A stretch of 34,799 nt of DNA from CAZKCK01 sp964552325 (GTDB taxonomy: Bacteria > Bacteroidota > Bacteroidia > Bacteroidales > TTA-H9). The notes below the pieces were generated by a model. The model did not search any database. It was given only the letters and a program-made list of their open reading frames with translations, and had not been told where the DNA came from. The stretch spans positions 1 to 34,799 of the forward strand of contig CAZKHA010000021.1 of the NCBI GenBank assembly GCA_964552325.1, in the 5' to 3' direction. Shown piece by piece: positions 32,664 to 34,799 of the stretch (its first letter is position 1; each line of letters starts with the position of its first letter). A program made the translations under genes and the position numbers.

Positions 32664-33665
32664 TTAGTTGGGTTTATCAATTGTTGCTGGTTCAGTTTGT
32701 GCCGTGAGTGAAGCATTTACTTGGGCAAGGCGTACCGCCTGTATAAATTCAATGCAAGCATTCATGGCTTTGTCGTTTTCGGTAGGCAGTGGTTCAGCCT
32801 TGGCAAATTTTACCATATCCGATGTATGGAGTGATTGCTTAAGTCCTTCGAAGGCATCCACTTTAAGGCTGTGTTTTGCTACGGAGTCAATAATTTCGTC
32901 CGATGTCATTTCTGCAGCATTAATGCCCATGGCCACTTCCATATAAACCCTAACTATATCAATAAGCTCGGTATAATATGATTTGAATTGGCCATTTTGC
33001 CATAGCTTTTTCAGGCGTAAGGCTTCAATGGCATTAAGGGCAGCCTCATGTGCTGGCACCTTAGGCTTGAAGTCGGGGGTAAAAAACGGCATTCTCCCCT
33101 TTTTTACTTGCCAAAAATAATAAGCAACAACAGCGCCCACTATCAACACAAAGGCTATCAAAATCCAAGGTAAAGCTTCCCTAAAGGAATATTTGGCGTG
33201 TAATGGGCCTCGTATATCCTTAAAAGCCTTGGTTGTATCAACCGGAATCGTGTTCACGCGAAACAAAATCGGATCCGAATTTACAAACTGTGGAGCCGTA
33301 TCGCTTTGGGTCAAGTATGCAAACGGAAGGGAGGGAATGGTATAAACGCCTGAATCGAACGAGGTGATGGTCAATCGCTGAGAAAGGGTTAACCATTCGC
33401 CTTGCCCGGGCAATGAGTCAATGCCAGTAGCCTTAACAATCTGGATACCTTTTATAACAGTATCAGCTTTTATGGGCCAATCAATTTGCGCTCCTTTTGG
33501 GAAGCTAAACTGAAGTTTCATGCCAACCTGATCGCCTATCAAGATTCGGGCTGTATCGATGCTAACAGTTGCCTTGGCCCCGCTTTGTTGTGCCATAAGC
33601 TTGCATGGGGTTGCAAACAAGGCCGCGAATACAAACAGGATTAGAATATAATGTAATTGTCTCAT
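32664..33665 (-). CDS. BatD-like small envelope protein of the bat cluster
   Basis: A 333-residue protein, shorter than BatD, with a signal peptide (LHYILILFVFAALFATPCKL), one or two Ig-like beta domains (KATVSIDTARILIGDQVGMK; YTIPSLPFAYLTQSDTAPQF), a transmembrane segment near residue 175 (LPWILIAFVLIVGAVVAYYF) and a C-terminal helical domain (about 200-333). This position between the DUF58 gene and batA is usual in Bacteroidota, where the product is annotated as hypothetical or DUF4381-like. The ATG at 33665 precedes the signal peptide. Function unknown beyond membership of the Bat complex. Confidence 0.8.
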   Translation of the reverse strand: MRQLHYILILFVFAALFATPCKLMAQQSGAKATVSIDTARILIGDQVGMKLQFSFPKGAQIDWPIKADTVIKGIQIVKATGIDSLPGQGEWLTLSQRLTITSFDSGVYTIPSLPFAYLTQSDTAPQFVNSDPILFRVNTIPVDTTKAFKDIRGPLHAKYSFREALPWILIAFVLIVGAVVAYYFWQVKKGRMPFFTPDFKPKVPAHEAALNAIEALRLKKLWQNGQFKSYYTELIDIVRVYMEVAMGINAAEMTSDEIIDSVAKHSLKVDAFEGLKQSLHTSDMVKFAKAEPLPTENDKAMNACIEFIQAVRLAQVNASLTAQTEPATIDKPN

Positions 33666-33684
33666 AAGAATTGCTTTATAACAA

Positions 33685-34560
33685 TTAGCGCTTTGCACCC
33701 CTCTTTTTAAACAGGTTAATCAACGGGCGAACATAGTCTTGATTGGTGCGGATAGAAGTGTTATCCACACCTGTCTTTATAAATAGCTCATCAAGGTATC
33801 GTTCATGCAGTTCCTGACGCCGGGCAAATTCATGCCGAACGCCGGGATCGGAGGTATCAACCCACACACAATGGCCATTTTCGGCATCTTGCAATTGCAA
33901 TAGTCCAGCCTTGGGCAGCACGCGTTCACGCTCATCATAGATGCGTAAAGCTATCAACTCGTGTTTGCGTGCCGCAATTCGAAGAGCGTCCTCAAATCCT
34001 TTATCGGCAAAATCGGATAACACAAAGGCAATACTACGCTTTTTGATGGCATTGGTAAGGTATTTTAAGCCTTCGGCAATGTTGGTTTCCTGATTTTGAG
34101 GTTTAAAATCAATCAATTCGCGTATAATGCGTAAGATATGGGTTTGTCCTTTTTTGGGTGGTATAAACTTCTCGATGTGGTTGCTAAAAAAGATAACCCC
34201 AACTTTATCGTTGTTTTGGATGGCCGAAAACGACAAAACTGCGGCTATCTCCGTTATTACATCTTCCTTTAGTTGCCCCCGTGTGCCAAATTCATTCGAA
34301 CCGCTCACATCAACTAACAGTATAACGGTGAGCTCACGTTCTTCTTCAAATATCTTGACAAACGGATGGTTGAAGCGGGCGGTCACGTTCCAATCGATGC
34401 TGCGAATATCATCACCATATTGGTATTCACGCACTTCGCTAAAGGCCATGCCACGTCCTTTGAACATGCTATGGTATTCGCCCGAGAATATTTGATTGGA
34501 TAGTCCCCGGGTCTTTATTTCGATTTTCCGAACCTTTTTAAATATTTCTGATGCATCCAT
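33685..34560 (-). CDS. DUF58 protein, first visible gene of the bat cluster
   Basis: A 291-residue cytoplasmic protein of the DUF58 family, VWA-like. Blocks typical of the family: KIEIKTRGLSNQIFSGEYHS near the start, YGDDIRSIDWNVTARFNHPF, and a metal-site-like VDVSGSN. Partners of MoxR ATPases; the moxR gene is expected upstream, beyond the right edge. The ATG at 34560 (MDASEIFKKVRKI) is chosen, although the frame stays open through the adjacent heptamer repeats to 34716. That extension is Pro- and Leu-rich repeat translation, not protein-like. Spacing to the BatD-like gene is 19 bases. Confidence 0.9.
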   Translation of the reverse strand: MDASEIFKKVRKIEIKTRGLSNQIFSGEYHSMFKGRGMAFSEVREYQYGDDIRSIDWNVTARFNHPFVKIFEEERELTVILLVDVSGSNEFGTRGQLKEDVITEIAAVLSFSAIQNNDKVGVIFFSNHIEKFIPPKKGQTHILRIIRELIDFKPQNQETNIAEGLKYLTNAIKKRSIAFVLSDFADKGFEDALRIAARKHELIALRIYDERERVLPKAGLLQLQDAENGHCVWVDTSDPGVRHEFARRQELHERYLDELFIKTGVDNTSIRTNQDYVRPLINLFKKRGAKR

Positions 34561-34799
34561 AGGTGAAGGGTAAAGGGTGAAGGGTACAGGGTAAAGGGTA
34601 CATGGTGGAGGGTGAAGCTTGCCCAACCGAAGAATGAGGGTGGGGGTGGAGGGTACAGGGTGGAGGGTGGAGGGTGGAGGGTACAGGGTAAAGGGTGAAG
34701 GGTGAAGCTTGCCCAACCGAAGAATGAGGGTGGGGGTGAAGGGTGAAGCTTGCCCAACCGAAGAATGAGGGTGGGGGTGAAGGGCGAAGGGTTTTGAAG
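34561..34799. repeat. Heptamer/34-bp-core repeat cluster, right edge
   Basis: Tandem heptamers of the form GGGTRNA (GGGTAAA, GGGTGAA, GGGTACA, GGGTGGA) with three 34-bp cores at 34615-34648, 34705-34738 and 34746-34779. The core is identical to those at 16-49 and 71-104. It begins immediately at the DUF58 start codon and continues to the window end. Confidence 0.92.

Noticed and set aside
34515..34757. Proline-rich small protein encoded by the right-edge repeats
   Set aside because: All frames stay open because the heptamers lack stop codons; the product is a direct translation of a DNA repeat.
1..34799. Circular replicon suggested by shared terminal repeats
   Set aside because: The edge sequences share a repeat family but are not a single overlapping end; the copy number and spacing differ, and the genes are ordinary chromosomal ones.
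34561..34799. CRISPR array
   Set aside because: The 34-bp cores are separated by heptamers rather than unique spacers of constant length, and no cas gene is present.

Overview
The window is a 34.8 kb chromosomal piece of a member of the Bacteroidota. Four things point there: a bat (aerotolerance) cluster of DUF58, BatD-like, BatA, BatB, BatC, BatD and BatE genes; the porG-uppS-bamA-ompH-ompH outer-membrane cluster typical of that phylum; a single-domain phosphotransacetylase with acetate kinase; and several upstream regions carrying the Bacteroidota -7 promoter word TAnnTTTG. Two runs of exactly 100 N (1748-1847 and 12518-12617) show it is a draft scaffold, probably metagenomic. The genes next to both gaps are frameshifted.

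Layout. Positions 1-414 are non-coding: heptamer repeats with a 34-bp core, then an AT-rich inverted repeat and a CT-rich tract. galM (aldose epimerase) lies on the minus strand. A damaged beta-propeller-like gene follows at the first gap. The plus strand then carries a fermentation block: pta, ackA, a 3-hydroxyacyl-CoA dehydrogenase, and a second ackA. The pta-ackA spacer holds seven octamers and a long imperfect inverted repeat. Next come a lipoprotein-like M19 dipeptidase (plus), then a cyclase-family hydrolase overlapping lgt (minus). A 518-bp gene-free stretch full of inverted repeats separates lgt from a GT-B glycosyltransferase. A broken PD-(D/E)XK gene at the second gap and dprA (plus) complete the left half.

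From 14 kb to 24 kb nearly everything is on the minus strand and reads toward dprA: cupin, rsgA, CBS protein, POTRA/barrel protein, nadK, porG, uppS, bamA, ompH, ompH. This is an outer-membrane biogenesis cluster: UppS makes the lipid carrier, BamA and the Skp-like OmpH chaperones insert barrels, and PorG belongs to the type IX secretion machinery. A plus-strand PrsW-like membrane protein follows, convergent with a gamma-carbonic-anhydrase-like gene and nadB (NAD synthesis).

From 27.1 kb to 34.6 kb is the minus-strand bat cluster, closed by a good terminator. Its usual upstream partner, a MoxR ATPase, would lie beyond the right edge. The window ends in the same heptamer/34-bp repeat family with which it begins. 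No tRNA, rRNA, CRISPR, transposase or clear new defence system was seen. The best leads are the repeat families, the doubled acetate kinases around a dehydrogenase, the palindromes overlapping or touching promoters, and the PrsW-like protein lacking expected catalytic residues.
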